A stretch of DNA of 64,000 nucleotides from Leclercia sp. S52 (lineage in GTDB: Bacteria > Pseudomonadota > Gammaproteobacteria > Enterobacterales > Enterobacteriaceae): assembly GCF_039727615.1 (NCBI RefSeq), contig NZ_CP152474.1, positions 1,612,001 through 1,676,000 of the forward strand, given 5' to 3'. The notes beneath the pieces are model-generated. The model was not told the DNA's origin, made no database searches, and saw only the letters and a program-made list of their open reading frames with translations. Below, piece by piece: positions 43,729 through 53,896 of this stretch (the stretch's first letter is position 1; each line of letters begins with the position of its first letter). Position numbers and translations under genes: made by a program.

Positions 43729-46341
43729 ATGACACAACAGCCTCAAGCCAAATACCGCCACGACTACCGTGCGCCGGATTACCTGATTAGCGATATCGAT
43801 CTGACTTTTGACCTGGATGCCACAAAAACCGTTGTCACGGCGGTCAGCCAGGTCACGCGCCATAACGCCACGGCGGTGCCGCTGCGTCTTGATGGCGAAG
43901 ACCTCACCTTAGTGTCGGTGCACGTCAACGACACCGCATGGACCGACTATAAAGAAGAAAACAACCAGCTGGTGCTCGACAACCTGCCGGAGCGTTTTAC
44001 CTTACGCATCGTCAACGAAATCAGCCCGGCCTCCAACACCGCGCTGGAGGGGTTATACCAGTCGGGTGTCGCTCTCTGTACCCAGTGTGAAGCCGAAGGT
44101 TTCCGCCACATTACCTGGTATCTCGACCGCCCGGATGTGCTGGCCCGCTTCACCACTAAAATCATCGCCGATAAAGCCACCTATCCGTTCCTTCTCTCCA
44201 ACGGCAACCGCGTAGGCGAGGGCGATCTGGAGAACGGTCGTCACTGGGTGCAGTGGCAGGATCCGTTCCCTAAACCTTGTTACCTGTTTGCGCTGGTGGC
44301 GGGCGATTTCGACGTCCTGCGCGACACCTTCACCACCCGTTCCGGCCGCGAAGTGGCGCTGGAGCTGTTTGTCGATCGCGGTAACCTCGACCGTGCCCCG
44401 TGGGCGATGACCTCGCTCATCAACTCCATGAAGTGGGACGAAGAGCGTTTCGGCCTCGAATATGACCTCGACATCTATATGATCGTCGCCGTCGACTTCT
44501 TTAATATGGGCGCGATGGAGAACAAAGGCCTCAACGTCTTTAACTCCAAATACGTGCTGGCGCGTACCGATACCGCCACCGATAAAGACTACCTCGATAT
44601 CGAGCGCGTCATCGGCCACGAATATTTCCATAACTGGACCGGTAACCGCGTCACCTGCCGCGACTGGTTCCAGCTGAGCCTGAAAGAGGGCTTAACCGTT
44701 TTCCGCGATCAGGAGTTCAGCTCCGACCTCGGCTCGCGCGCGGTTAACCGCATCAACAACGTGCGCACCATGCGCGGCCTGCAGTTTGCCGAAGACGCCA
44801 GCCCGATGGCGCACCCGATCCGTCCGGACAAAGTGATCGAGATGAACAACTTCTACACCCTGACGGTGTATGAGAAGGGTTCTGAAATCATCCGCATGAT
44901 CCACACCCTGCTCGGCGAAGTGAATTTCCAGAAAGGGATGCAGCTCTATTTCGAGCGCCATGACGGCAGCGCGGCCACCTGCGACGACTTCGTTCAGGCG
45001 ATGGAAGATGCCTCCAACATCGATCTGTCCCACTTCCGCCGCTGGTACAGCCAGGCCGGTACGCCGATTGTGACCGTCAAAGACGACTACAACCCGGAAA
45101 CCGAGCAGTACACCCTGACCATCAGCCAGCGCACGCCGCCGACGGCCGAGCAGGAAGAGAAGCACCCGCTACATATTCCGTTCGCCATTGAGCTGTACGA
45201 TAACGAAGGCAAGGTGATCCCACTGCAGAAGGGCGGTCATCCGGTGCATAACGTGCTGAACGTGACCCAGGCCGAGCAGACCTTCGTCTTTGATAACGTC
45301 TACTTCCAGCCGGTGCCTGCGCTGCTGTGCGAATTCTCCGCGCCGGTCAAGCTGGAGTACAAGTGGAGCGATCAGCAGCTGACCTTCCTGATGCGTCACG
45401 CGCGCAACGACTTTTCCCGCTGGGATGCCGCGCAGAGCCTGCTGGCAACCTACATCAAGCTGAACGTCAATCGTCATCAGCAGGGCCAGCCGCTGTCTCT
45501 GCCGGTCCATGTGGCCGACGCCTTCCGCGCCATTCTGCTGGATGAGAAGATTGACCCGGCGCTGGCGGCTGAAATTCTGACCCTGCCGTCCGCGACGGAA
45601 ATCGCCGAGCTGTTCGAGATTATCGACCCGATTGCGATCGTGGCGGTGCGTGAAGCGCTGACCCGCACGCTGGCGACCGAGCTGGCGGATGAGTTCCTCG
45701 CCATCTACAACCACCACAAGCTGGATGCGTACCGCGTGGAGCATGCCGATATCGGCAAGCGTGCGCTGCGTAATACCTGCCTGCGCTATCTGGCGTTTGG
45801 TGAGACGGCGCTCGCTAACGAGCTGGTCAGCCAGCAGTATCACACTGCCGACAACATGACCGACGCCCTGGCCGCGCTGGCCGCAAGCGTTGCCGCAGAA
45901 CTGCCGTGCCGTGATGCCCTGATGCAGGAGTATGACGACAAATGGCATCAGGACGGTCTGGTGATGGACAAGTGGTTTATTCTGCAGTCCACCAGCCCGG
46001 CCGCGGATGTGGTGAACAAGGTGCGCAGCCTGCTTCAGCACCGCTCATTCACCCTGAGCAACCCGAACCGCGTCCGCTCCCTGATTGGCGCTTTCGCCAG
46101 CAGCAACCCGGCCGCCTTCCACGCGGAAGATGGCAGCGGCTACCAGTTTATGGTGGAGATGCTGACCGAGCTCAACAGCCGTAACCCGCAGGTGGCGTCT
46201 CGTCTGATTGAGCCGCTGATCCGTCTGAAACGCTACGATGCACAGCGTCAGGCGAAGATGCGTGCGGCACTGGAGCAGCTGAAAGGGCTGGAGAACCTGT
46301 CTGGCGATCTGTACGAGAAGATCAGCAAGGCACTGGCCTGA
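43729..46341 (+). CDS. pepN: Aminopeptidase N
   Basis: M1-family zinc aminopeptidase, the main broad-specificity aminopeptidase of enteric cytosol; it completes degradation of peptides. 870 residues, as in E. coli. The exopeptidase motif GAMENKGLN is near 261-269. The zinc motif HEYFHNW at about 297-303 has the downstream glutamate in LKEGLTVFRDQEFS. The four-domain layout runs to the C-terminal helical cap. Divergent from pncB across a 264-base gap that shows no other gene, and followed by a REP cluster that also supplies the terminator. Confidence 0.99.
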   Translation: MTQQPQAKYRHDYRAPDYLISDIDLTFDLDATKTVVTAVSQVTRHNATAVPLRLDGEDLTLVSVHVNDTAWTDYKEENNQLVLDNLPERFTLRIVNEISPASNTALEGLYQSGVALCTQCEAEGFRHITWYLDRPDVLARFTTKIIADKATYPFLLSNGNRVGEGDLENGRHWVQWQDPFPKPCYLFALVAGDFDVLRDTFTTRSGREVALELFVDRGNLDRAPWAMTSLINSMKWDEERFGLEYDLDIYMIVAVDFFNMGAMENKGLNVFNSKYVLARTDTATDKDYLDIERVIGHEYFHNWTGNRVTCRDWFQLSLKEGLTVFRDQEFSSDLGSRAVNRINNVRTMRGLQFAEDASPMAHPIRPDKVIEMNNFYTLTVYEKGSEIIRMIHTLLGEVNFQKGMQLYFERHDGSAATCDDFVQAMEDASNIDLSHFRRWYSQAGTPIVTVKDDYNPETEQYTLTISQRTPPTAEQEEKHPLHIPFAIELYDNEGKVIPLQKGGHPVHNVLNVTQAEQTFVFDNVYFQPVPALLCEFSAPVKLEYKWSDQQLTFLMRHARNDFSRWDAAQSLLATYIKLNVNRHQQGQPLSLPVHVADAFRAILLDEKIDPALAAEILTLPSATEIAELFEIIDPIAIVAVREALTRTLATELADEFLAIYNHHKLDAYRVEHADIGKRALRNTCLRYLAFGETALANELVSQQYHTADNMTDALAALAASVAAELPCRDALMQEYDDKWHQDGLVMDKWFILQSTSPAADVVNKVRSLLQHRSFTLSNPNRVRSLIGAFASSNPAAFHAEDGSGYQFMVEMLTELNSRNPQVASRLIEPLIRLKRYDAQRQAKMRAALEQLKGLENLSGDLYEKISKALA

Positions 46342-46362
46342 CAGAAAGTTGGGGCCGGTTTT

Positions 46363-46486
46363 GTAGGCCGGGTAAGGCGAAGCCGCCACCCGGCAATGCT
46401 GTGCGGCCTGATGCCCGGTGGCGCTACGCTTACCGGGCCTACAAGGTCAAATATGTAGGCCGGGCAGGCGTAAGCGCCGCCCGGCT
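46363..46486. repeat. BIME with three REP units after pepN
   Basis: Three REP units of alternating orientation: 46363-46395 (GTAGGCCGGGTAAGG...), 46412-46442 (TGCCCGGTGGCGCTACGC...) and 46455-46486 (GTAGGCCGGGCAGGCG...). They lie between convergent pepN and ssuB and share sequence with the gloC-aspC element. Confidence 0.88.
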
Positions 46487-46492
46487 TTTTTT
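46459..46492 (+). terminator. REP-embedded terminator of pepN
   Basis: The last REP unit (GCCGGGC...GCCCGGC) is followed by seven Ts. The T tract overlaps the ssuB stop codon on the opposite strand (46491-46493). Confidence 0.75.
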
Positions 46493-47258
46493 ATCCGTGC
46501 TTTCTGGCGTGCACCTCATTTGCGCCACGCTTCATCACCCGATCCAACACCTCCGCTTCCAGCTCCGCCAGCCGTGCTGAACCCACCCGGCGAGGGCGAG
46601 GAATATCCACCGTCAGATCCAGCCCTATCTTGCCATCCTCAATCAGCAGCACCCGGTCGGCCATGGCCACGGCTTCACTCACATCGTGAGTCACCAGCAG
46701 CACCGTAAAGCCGTGCTCCTGCCATAACGAGACGATGAGATCCTGCATCTCGATCCGCGTCAGCGCATCCAGCGCCCCCAGCGGCTCATCCAGCAGCAGC
46801 AGCCCCGGGCGATGGATCAGCGCCCGGGCCAGCGCCACGCGCTGTTTTTGTCCGCCGGACAGCGCGGCAGGCCACTCGCCCGCGCGATTATCCAGCCCGA
46901 CGGAGGCCAGGGCCTGCAGCGCCTGCGCTTTCCAGTTGCCTTTCAGCCCCAGGCCGACGTTATCAATTACCGATTTCCACGGCAGCAGACGCGCATCCTG
47001 GAACATCATTCGGGTATCGTCCTGGATCTCCGCCAGCGGGGTATTCCCGGCCAGCAGTTCACCGCCGTTAGGCTGCTCCAGCCCGGCCAGCAGGCGCAGC
47101 AGGGTGCTTTTACCGCCGCCGCTGCGGCCCACCACCGCCACGAATTGCCCGGCGGGAATGTGCAGTTCCAGTTCATTCAGAATGGTGTTTTCGCCGTAGC
47201 GTTTAGTCACGCCGTTGAGCAGCAGCGGCGTACCCTGATTTAAGCGAGCCGTATTCAT
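46491..47258 (-). CDS. ssuB: Aliphatic sulfonate ABC transporter ATPase
   Basis: Nucleotide-binding subunit of the SsuABC importer for alkanesulfonates. 255 residues. Walker [10 protein letters not shown] is near 43-51, signature [14 protein letters not shown] near 134-147, Walker [13 protein letters not shown] near 153-164 and the switch histidine in LLVTHD near 187-192. Its start overlaps the ssuC end by 4 bases. Last gene of ssuEADCB. Its stop codon coincides with the T tract of the pepN terminator. Confidence 0.98.
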   Translation of the reverse strand: MNTARLNQGTPLLLNGVTKRYGENTILNELELHIPAGQFVAVVGRSGGGKSTLLRLLAGLEQPNGGELLAGNTPLAEIQDDTRMMFQDARLLPWKSVIDNVGLGLKGNWKAQALQALASVGLDNRAGEWPAALSGGQKQRVALARALIHRPGLLLLDEPLGALDALTRIEMQDLIVSLWQEHGFTVLLVTHDVSEAVAMADRVLLIEDGKIGLDLTVDIPRPRRVGSARLAELEAEVLDRVMKRGANEVHARKHG

Positions 47259-48046
47259 GTGTGTGCCTCCTTTATCGCGTAGGCCGGATTCCAGCGCAGC
47301 CAGCGGCGTTCAAGCCACTGGGCGCTGACATCCGCCAGTTTGCCGAGCAGGGCGTAGAGAACGATCGCCACCACTACCACGTCGGTCTGCAGGAATTCGC
47401 GGGCGTTCATCGCCAGGTAGCCAATCCCGGAGTTAGCGGAGATGGTTTCCGCCACGATCAGCGTCAGCCACATCAGGCCGAGGGCGAAACGCACGCCGAC
47501 CATAATCGAGGGCAGCGCGCCAGGCAGGATAACGTGGATGAACAGGGCGAAGCCGGACAAGCCGTAGCTGCGCGACATTTCCACCAGCCCGCGGTCGATA
47601 TTACGAATGCCGTGCCAGGTGTTGATATAGATCGGGAACAGGGTGCCGAGGGCGACGAGAAAAATCTTCGCCGACTCATCGATACCAAACCACAGGATCA
47701 CCAGCGGGATTAGCGCCAGGTGCGGCACGTTGCGCAGCATCTGGATGGAGGTGTCCAGCAGACGCTCGCCCCAGCGGGACAGGCCGCTGATCAGGCCCAG
47801 CGTCAGGCCAATCGATCCGCCGATGGAAAAACCAATTACCGCGCGCCAGGAGCTGATCGCCAGATGCTGCCACAGCTCACCGCTGGCGCTCAGGGACCAG
47901 AGCGCCTCCACAACGCCCTCCGGGGAGGGCAGAATGCGGCTCGACAGCCAACCCACGGAGGACGCCAGCTGCCAGATAAGGACGATGCCCACAGGGAGCA
48001 GCCAGGGCGCAATGCGCAGCAGCCATTTTTGGGATGGGTTAGCCAT
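47255..48046 (-). CDS. ssuC: Aliphatic sulfonate ABC transporter permease
   Basis: Inner-membrane permease subunit of SsuABC, 263 residues as in E. coli, with about six hydrophobic segments. The coupling-helix EAA-type loop is near 160-180 (the region beginning [16 protein letters not shown]). It overlaps ssuB by 4 bases and starts 8 bases after ssuD, so the operon is tightly packed. Confidence 0.98.
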   Translation of the reverse strand: MANPSQKWLLRIAPWLLPVGIVLIWQLASSVGWLSSRILPSPEGVVEALWSLSASGELWQHLAISSWRAVIGFSIGGSIGLTLGLISGLSRWGERLLDTSIQMLRNVPHLALIPLVILWFGIDESAKIFLVALGTLFPIYINTWHGIRNIDRGLVEMSRSYGLSGFALFIHVILPGALPSIMVGVRFALGLMWLTLIVAETISANSGIGYLAMNAREFLQTDVVVVAIVLYALLGKLADVSAQWLERRWLRWNPAYAIKEAHT

Positions 48047-48054
48047 GCGGCTCC

Positions 48055-49200
48055 TTAGCTCTGGGCGACTTTACGCGGGATAAATTCGTTGGCGACCGCT
48101 TCACCCTGCTGCAACAGCGGCTGCGGCTGCGGGATCTGCGGAATGGCGACATCCAGATGCGGGAACAGAAGTTCGCCCACCTTGTACGCCTCCTCCAGAT
48201 GCGGATAGCCGGACAGAATAAAACTGTCGATACCGAGGTCGGCGTACTCATTAATCCGCGCCGCCACGGTCGGGCCATCACCCACTAAGGCCGTACCCGC
48301 CCCGCCGCGCACCAGCCCCACGCCTGCCCACAGGTTCGGGCTGATCTCCAGATTTTCCCGCTTGCCGTTGTGCAGGGAGGCCATCCGGTGCTGCCCTACG
48401 GAGTCGGTACGGGCAAAGGCGGCCTGGGCTTTGGCGATGGTGTCATCGTCCAGATGGGCAATCAGGCGGTCGGCGGCCTGCCACGCCTCTTCAGTGGTTT
48501 CGCGCACAATCACGTGCAGACGAATACCGAAGCGAACCTTACGACCGTGGGCCGCGGCCTTGGCACGTACCTGCTCGATCTTCTCTTTGACCAGTTCCGG
48601 CGGCTCGCCCCAGGTGAGGTAGAGGTCTACCTGTTCGGCGGCCAGATCCTGAGCGACGTCCGACGAACCGCCAAAATAGAGCGGTGGACGTGGCTGCTGG
48701 ATCGGCGGGAAGAAGAGTTTAGCATCACGAACATGAATATGTTTGCCCTCGAAAGTGACGTTCTCGCCTTCCAGCAGACGACGCCAGACGTGGGTGAACT
48801 CAGAGGAAGCTTCGTAACGCTCGGTGTGATCCAGGAAGACGCCGTCTCCCGCCAGCTCCTGCGGATCGCTGCCGGTCACCAGGTTAAACAGTGCGCGTCC
48901 GTTCGACAGGCGGTCGAGGGTCGCGGCCTGGCGGGCGGCCACCGTCGGAGAGGTCACGCTCGGGCGCAGGGCCACCAGGAACTTCAGGCGCTGGGTCACC
49001 GGGATCATCGACGCCGCCACCAGCCATGCATCTTCGCAGGAGCGTCCGGTCGGGATCAGCACTCCGGTAAAGCCAATCCGGTCTGCGGCCTGGGCAATCT
49101 GCTGAAGATAAGCATGATCCACCGGGCGGGCGCCCTCATCGGTGCCCAGATAGTACCCATCACCGTGGGTAGGTAAAAACCAGAACAGATTCAGACTCAT
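48055..49200 (-). CDS. ssuD: FMNH2-dependent alkanesulfonate monooxygenase
   Basis: Two-component flavin monooxygenase of the luciferase-like family that cleaves C1-C14 alkanesulfonates to aldehyde and sulfite using FMNH2 supplied by SsuE. 381 residues, the family length. It starts [15 protein letters not shown]. The conserved Cys in RSCEDAWL near 54 and the [18 protein letters not shown] region near 226-243 are present. It overlaps the ssuA stop by 4 bases. Confidence 0.98.
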   Translation of the reverse strand: MSLNLFWFLPTHGDGYYLGTDEGARPVDHAYLQQIAQAADRIGFTGVLIPTGRSCEDAWLVAASMIPVTQRLKFLVALRPSVTSPTVAARQAATLDRLSNGRALFNLVTGSDPQELAGDGVFLDHTERYEASSEFTHVWRRLLEGENVTFEGKHIHVRDAKLFFPPIQQPRPPLYFGGSSDVAQDLAAEQVDLYLTWGEPPELVKEKIEQVRAKAAAHGRKVRFGIRLHVIVRETTEEAWQAADRLIAHLDDDTIAKAQAAFARTDSVGQHRMASLHNGKRENLEISPNLWAGVGLVRGGAGTALVGDGPTVAARINEYADLGIDSFILSGYPHLEEAYKVGELLFPHLDVAIPQIPQPQPLLQQGEAVANEFIPRKVAQS

Positions 49201-50159
49201 GATTTAGCTCCTTTTGGCGCAGTGGGTTGCCAGATACGGTCACGAATATCGATTTTTTTCGGCACCAGGCGGTTGTCATAGAAGAGGTCAGCGGTTTGCT
49301 GCTGTAACACGGCGGTATGGGCATCCACCGGTTTGATGACGGTTGGCGGGCGGTGGTCAAGGTAGGTGGCGATGACCGGCTCCGGGAGACCCATCGTTTT
49401 TGCCAGCAGGGCGATACTGGCCTGACGCTGGCTCTGGGTGAGAGCATCCGCTTCGCTAAAGGTATTCAGTACGCCCTGAACAAACTCACCGTTTTTCTCC
49501 GCATAAGGGCGAGCGGCCAGATAGAATGAGCCGGTCTGTTTCAGGGTTTCGCCGTCCTTCAGCACCCGGACGCCACCCTGCAGCAGGGCCGCGGAGTAGT
49601 AGGGATCCCAGATTGCCCAGGCATCGACGTTGTTTTGCTGGAAGGCGGCGCGGGCATCCGCCGGGGAAAGATAAACCGGCTGAATATCTTTAAAGGTCAG
49701 ACCCGCCTGCTGCAGGGCACGCAATAACAGATTGTGCGAGCTGGAGCCTTTCTGGAAAGCCACCTTATGGCCTTTAAGATCCGCCACGGTTTTAATCGGG
49801 CTGTTTTCAGGCACCAGGATCACTTCGGCTTTCGGTTTTGGCGGCTCAACGCCGACGTAAACCAGGTCCGCGCCGGCGGCCTGGGCGAAGATCGGCGGGA
49901 TATCGCCGGTGCTGCCGAGATCGATACTGCCGACGTTCAGCGCCTCCAGCATCTGCGGCCCTGCCGGGAACTCCACCCAGGAGAATTTGGTGTCCGGGTA
50001 GCGTTTTTCCAGCAGCTGATGGCTCTTAGCCAGCACCATGCTGACGCTGCCTTTCTGGTAGCCAATTCGCAGGTTCTCAGGGGCCGGATCGGCGGCGTGC
50101 GCCAGGCCAGAGAGGGCAACCAGACCCGCCAGGCTCAGGCGTAAAAGGGATTTAAACAT
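49197..50159 (-). CDS. ssuA: Aliphatic sulfonate-binding periplasmic protein
   Basis: Periplasmic solute-binding component of the sulfonate importer. The ATG at 50159 ([18 protein letters not shown]), preceded by AAGGAG, gives 320 residues with a clear signal peptide cleaved near LAHAADP. The longer frame to 50183 adds residues lying inside ssuE. The NMT1/SsuA fold motifs [30 protein letters not shown] and [12 protein letters not shown] are intact. Overlaps ssuE by 8 bases. Confidence 0.97.
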   Translation of the reverse strand: MFKSLLRLSLAGLVALSGLAHAADPAPENLRIGYQKGSVSMVLAKSHQLLEKRYPDTKFSWVEFPAGPQMLEALNVGSIDLGSTGDIPPIFAQAAGADLVYVGVEPPKPKAEVILVPENSPIKTVADLKGHKVAFQKGSSSHNLLLRALQQAGLTFKDIQPVYLSPADARAAFQQNNVDAWAIWDPYYSAALLQGGVRVLKDGETLKQTGSFYLAARPYAEKNGEFVQGVLNTFSEADALTQSQRQASIALLAKTMGLPEPVIATYLDHRPPTVIKPVDAHTAVLQQQTADLFYDNRLVPKKIDIRDRIWQPTAPKGAKS

Positions 50160-50727
50160 GGGCGACTCCTTTCTGAAGACCAAAAGCGGGAACCTGAACG
50201 TCGCGGCGATGCAGCGCCTGCCAGAAGGTCTCCAGGGCGCTGTCGAGACGGGTCTGCAGGTTCGGGGTAAAGTGGGGTTTGTGCTGGTAGTCGATCACCT
50301 GTGAGTCATCGGCAAACACGCCGTGCAGGATCTCCTGAGCCTTCAGGGCGCTGAGCACCGGCTTCAGGGCATAATCCACCGCCAGCAGGTGAGCCACGGT
50401 GCCGCCGGTCGCCAGCGGCAGTACGATTTTGTTCTCCAGCGCGCGTTCCGGCAGCAGATCGAGCAGGGTTTTCAGCGCACCGGAAAACGAGGCTTTATAA
50501 ACCGGCGTAGCGACGATCAGCCCGTCGGCATCCTTAAGTTGTTCGTTCAGGGTTTTCAGCGCCGGGCTGTCGAAGCGGGCATAGAGAAGATCTTCCGGGG
50601 CGAAGTTATGCAGATTCCAGTGGAACACTTCGACATCCAGGGAAGTCAGTTGCTCCCGGGCGTACTCCAGCAGCGCGCTGGAGCGGGAAGGAAATCGCGG
50701 ACTGCCGGCCAATGTAATGACGCGCAT
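50152..50727 (-). CDS. ssuE: NADPH-dependent FMN reductase
   Basis: Supplies reduced FMN to SsuD for sulfonate cleavage. 191 residues of flavodoxin-like fold, as in E. coli. The phosphate-binding N-terminus [15 protein letters not shown] is near 4-18, and the NADPH-dependent FMN reductase motif [14 protein letters not shown] near 74-87. AAGGAG precedes the ATG. First gene of the ssu operon. In E. coli the operon is switched on by Cbl (and CysB) under sulfate starvation; I could not identify a firm Cbl site here. Confidence 0.98.
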   Translation of the reverse strand: MRVITLAGSPRFPSRSSALLEYAREQLTSLDVEVFHWNLHNFAPEDLLYARFDSPALKTLNEQLKDADGLIVATPVYKASFSGALKTLLDLLPERALENKIVLPLATGGTVAHLLAVDYALKPVLSALKAQEILHGVFADDSQVIDYQHKPHFTPNLQTRLDSALETFWQALHRRDVQVPAFGLQKGVAHV

Positions 50728-50863
50728 AGATGCTCCTTATAACCAATTATTTGCTTTTATCTAACATTGATAACATTTGTTGGCAGTGTGGCATTGCCGA
50801 CTTATTCCACTAAATGATTTATCCGCAGAATAAATGCCAAAAAATGAATAAAGGAGGGGTGAA

Positions 50864-50879
50864 AAGTAAACGATTGCGT
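50864..50879. promoter_or_regulatory. PurR operator upstream of pyrD
   Basis: AAGTAAACGATTGCGT matches the PurR consensus ACGCAAACGTTTGCGT at 13 of 16 positions. It lies about 100 bases before the pyrD ATG; pyrD belongs to the PurR regulon in E. coli. Confidence 0.75.
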
Positions 50880-50931
50880 CTGGTGAGGTTTTTTTTGCCG
50901 CAGGTCAATTCCCTTTCCGGCTGCGATCGCT

Positions 50932-50975
50932 GATAATTCGGCCCCGGTTTGCACACCGGGAATCCAGGAGAGTTC
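50932..50975 (+). promoter_or_regulatory. pyrD -10 element and pyrimidine-responsive leader
   Basis: GATAAT (50932-50937) is followed by CCCC and a 6-bp hairpin, CCCGGT / ACCGGG, ending five bases before the AGGAG ribosome binding site. In E. coli, CTP-dependent start-site choice makes pyrD transcripts that include or exclude such a hairpin and so control translation; the same is inferred here. Confidence 0.6.
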
Positions 50976-51986
50976 ATGTACTACCCCTTCGTTCGTAAAG
51001 CCCTTTTCCAGCTCGATCCTGAGCGCGCTCATGAATTTACATTCCAGCAGTTACGTCGTATTACGGGAACCCCGCTCCAAGCGCTGGTGCGCCAGAGAGT
51101 GATGGAGAAGCCGGTCACCTGCATGGGTTTAACCTTTAAGAACCCACTGGGTCTGGCGGCAGGGCTGGATAAAAACGGCGAGTGCATCGATGCCCTGGGT
51201 GCGATGGGCTTTGGCTCCATCGAAATTGGCACCGTCACGCCACGCCCGCAGCCGGGTAACGACAAGCCGCGCCTGTTCCGACTGGTAGAGGCCGAAGGGC
51301 TGATCAACCGCATGGGCTTTAATAACCTCGGCGTCGATCATCTGGTTGAGAATGTGAAGAAAGCCCATTTCGATGGCGTTCTGGGCATTAATATCGGCAA
51401 AAATAAAGACACGCCGGTCGAGCAGGGTAAAGATGACTATCTGATTTGTATGGAAAAAGTCTACGCCTACGCCGGGTATATTGCGGTGAATATCTCTTCG
51501 CCTAACACCCCGGGTCTGCGCACGCTGCAATATGGTGAAGCGCTCGACGATTTATTACTCGCCATCAAGAATAAGCAAAATGAACTCCAGGCGACGCACC
51601 ATAAATATGTGCCGGTGGCTGTTAAAATTGCCCCGGATCTGACCGAAGAAGAGCTGGCGCAGGTCGCTGATAGTTTGGTTCGCCATAATATTGATGGTGT
51701 TATTGCCACCAATACCACGCTCGATCGTTCCCTGGTTCAGGGGATGAAACATTGCGACGAAATGGGTGGCCTGAGCGGGCGTCCGGTTCAGTTAAAAAGC
51801 ACCGAAATTATCCGCCGCCTGTCGCAGGAATTAAATGGTCGCCTACCGATTATTGGGGTAGGTGGTATTGATTCGGTGATGGCCGCACGCGAGAAAATGG
51901 CGGCCGGCGCTTCGCTGGTGCAGATATATTCCGGCTTTATTTTTAAAGGCCCGCCGCTGATTAAAGAAATCGTTAATCATATCTAA
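50976..51986 (+). CDS. pyrD: Dihydroorotate dehydrogenase (quinone), class 2
   Basis: Membrane-associated flavoenzyme oxidising dihydroorotate to orotate with quinone, the fourth step of pyrimidine synthesis. The ATG at 50976 ([15 protein letters not shown]), with AGGAG upstream, gives 336 residues, the E. coli length; the frame-extended start at 50949 runs through the leader hairpin. The N-terminal amphipathic quinone-site helices (about 1-35) mark class 2. The catalytic serine lies in [11 protein letters not shown] near 172-182, and the FMN phosphate motif is in IGVGGIDS near 294-301. Confidence 0.98.
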   Translation: MYYPFVRKALFQLDPERAHEFTFQQLRRITGTPLQALVRQRVMEKPVTCMGLTFKNPLGLAAGLDKNGECIDALGAMGFGSIEIGTVTPRPQPGNDKPRLFRLVEAEGLINRMGFNNLGVDHLVENVKKAHFDGVLGINIGKNKDTPVEQGKDDYLICMEKVYAYAGYIAVNISSPNTPGLRTLQYGEALDDLLLAIKNKQNELQATHHKYVPVAVKIAPDLTEEELAQVADSLVRHNIDGVIATNTTLDRSLVQGMKHCDEMGGLSGRPVQLKSTEIIRRLSQELNGRLPIIGVGGIDSVMAAREKMAAGASLVQIYSGFIFKGPPLIKEIVNHI

Positions 51987-52001
51987 TCTTTTAGCATGAC
52001 T

Positions 52002-52038
52002 AACAACCAGGGCTTTATTTCCAGCTCTGGTTGTTTTA
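52002..52038 (+). terminator. Terminator of pyrD
   Basis: AACAACCAGGGCT / AGCTCTGGTTGTT stem with an 8-base loop and a T tract, 16 bases after the pyrD stop. Confidence 0.85.
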
Positions 52039-52154
52039 TATTCCCGGACTGTTGCTTTATTAGACATTGTAGTCTTTGATTATTGAAGTTAAAAAAAGCG
52101 AAGCGGCAATAAGGACTTTCTTACGACAGGACGTTTCGGGAACGGGAGAGACAG

Positions 52155-52691
52155 ATGCGAATTAAACCTGACGATAACTGGCGCTGGTATTTCTGTGACG
52201 AGCACGATCGCATGATGCTCGATCTGGCCAATGGTATGTTGTTTCGCTCTCGTTTTGCCCGCCGGATGTTAACCCCGGACGCCTTTGCCGATACCGGTTT
52301 TTGCGTCGACGATGCCGCACTCTATTTCTCCTTTGAAGAGAAGTGCCGCGATCTCGAACTGTCGAAAGAGCAACGCGCTGAACTGGTGCTTAATGCGCTG
52401 GTGGCGATCCGCTTCCTTAAACCTCAGATGCCAAAAAGCTGGCACTTTCTTGCTCATGGTGAGCGCTGGACGCCGGTTACTGGCGATGCTGCGTGCGTCA
52501 GCCTGAGTGAAAATGCCGAGCAGGTGAATTTGCTGGTGGTGGAGCCGGGTGACAACGCCGCGCTCTGTTTACTGGCGCAGCCGGCGGTAACTATCGCCGG
52601 GCGCACCATGCAGCTCGGCGATCCGATTAAAGTGATGAACGACCGACTGAAACCACAGCCGGTCAGCTTCAGTCTCGAGCAGGCCGTTTAA
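52155..52691 (+). CDS. zapC: Cell division protein ZapC
   Basis: Cytosolic FtsZ-ring-associated protein that bundles FtsZ filaments and aids Z-ring stability. 178 residues, against about 180 in E. coli, starting [24 protein letters not shown] lies 6-11 bases before the ATG. The gene has its own 160-base upstream gap after the pyrD terminator. Its stop overlaps the convergent ycbX stop by 4 bases. Confidence 0.95.
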   Translation: MRIKPDDNWRWYFCDEHDRMMLDLANGMLFRSRFARRMLTPDAFADTGFCVDDAALYFSFEEKCRDLELSKEQRAELVLNALVAIRFLKPQMPKSWHFLAHGERWTPVTGDAACVSLSENAEQVNLLVVEPGDNAALCLLAQPAVTIAGRTMQLGDPIKVMNDRLKPQPVSFSLEQAV

Positions 52692-53797
52692 GCTTCCAGC
52701 TGTAACGAGGTTTTCGGTACGCAGCTGCAGCACAGAATAGTGCCGTCGCCGCCGATGGCCGATTTCTTCAGCGCACTCACTTCGCCTTCGACCAGCGTGA
52801 TGCGACAGCATCCGCAGATACCCGCACGACAGGAATAGGGCACGCGAATACCGGCCTGTTCCAGCTGTTCCAGTAATACCTGCTGATTGTTACCGCGTAT
52901 CGTCTGACCCTGCCACTGGATGGTCACCGCCGTGGCGGGCTGTGTCTCCACCTCGGTAGCCTCTTCCTTAGCGCCTGCGCCGTAAATCCGCCCTGGCCCG
53001 GTCGAGAGGATTTCCACCTCGTCGCCCACGCGGATCACCCCGCTGGTTCGCGGGATCAGGTTCTGGCCGAAATCCACATCGCCATTATCCTGGGCGGTAC
53101 GGAAGGATTGCAGGGTTTTCAGCGGCTCCCCGGCAGGGTGCTTCTGGCCCTTTTCCGGGCTGACGGTGGTAAAGATGCAGCGGCTGCAGGGTTTAACCAC
53201 GTCAAAGATAACGTCGCCAATGCGGATCACTTTCCAGGTGTCTTCTTCCCAGGCCGTGGCGCCTGTGACCACCAGATTCGGACGGAACTGCTCCATCTGT
53301 ACGCTGGCCGGGCAGCGCTTTTGCAGATCGCGCAGCGAGGCGTCGTTGGTGAGCAGGAACGGGAAGCCGTCGGCAAACGACAGCGGCACCGCAGCATAAT
53401 TTTTGACGCGGCGCGTCATTTCAGGCCCGACCCAGCGGAGCTGCACCGGGCGGGAAAAGAATTCGCTCAGCCAGCGATTGATCGCCTCCGGGGCGATACG
53501 CGCGGTAAAGTGGTTGCCCCATACTTCGGTAGGGGCATCCGCTGGCGCAAAATCGCTGAAGCGAACGAGACTACTGGAACCGTCCGGCGCGGTGAGATGC
53601 AGACCATCCTGAACCGGGGCTGGGGTGAAGCGAACCATCTGCGGGAACTGGCGGGCGGTAATGAACGTGCCGTCCGGTTCGGTGACCATAAAAATGCGAT
53701 CGTAGGCAAAACCGCTGACGTCTGCGAAGGCATGGGTAAGCCCAATACCGCGCATGGATTTGACCGGATGAATGAAAAGCCTGGATAACGTCGCCAC
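52688..53797 (-). CDS. ycbX: MOSC/ferredoxin-domain molybdoenzyme YcbX
   Basis: Molybdenum-cofactor protein that, in E. coli, reduces N-hydroxylated base analogues such as 6-hydroxylaminopurine. 369 residues, as in E. coli. The N-terminal MOSC beta-barrel covers about 1-95 and the MOSC domain about 95-265 ([15 protein letters not shown] near 212-226 holds the likely Mo-ligand cysteine). The C-terminal 2Fe-2S ferredoxin domain has cysteines in [15 protein letters not shown] near 321-335 and LCCSC near 357-361. Convergent with zapC and divergent from rlmL. Confidence 0.96.
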   Translation of the reverse strand: MATLSRLFIHPVKSMRGIGLTHAFADVSGFAYDRIFMVTEPDGTFITARQFPQMVRFTPAPVQDGLHLTAPDGSSSLVRFSDFAPADAPTEVWGNHFTARIAPEAINRWLSEFFSRPVQLRWVGPEMTRRVKNYAAVPLSFADGFPFLLTNDASLRDLQKRCPASVQMEQFRPNLVVTGATAWEEDTWKVIRIGDVIFDVVKPCSRCIFTTVSPEKGQKHPAGEPLKTLQSFRTAQDNGDVDFGQNLIPRTSGVIRVGDEVEILSTGPGRIYGAGAKEEATEVETQPATAVTIQWQGQTIRGNNQQVLLEQLEQAGIRVPYSCRAGICGCCRITLVEGEVSALKKSAIGGDGTILCCSCVPKTSLQLEA

Positions 53798-53896
53798 GGC
53801 ACCGTCCCCTCAAATGAAAATAAGCCCTCAACTTTATGACATAGAGCCCAGATTGGCTATAATGCGCAGCAATTTTCTTAGAGTAAAAGTGACGAT

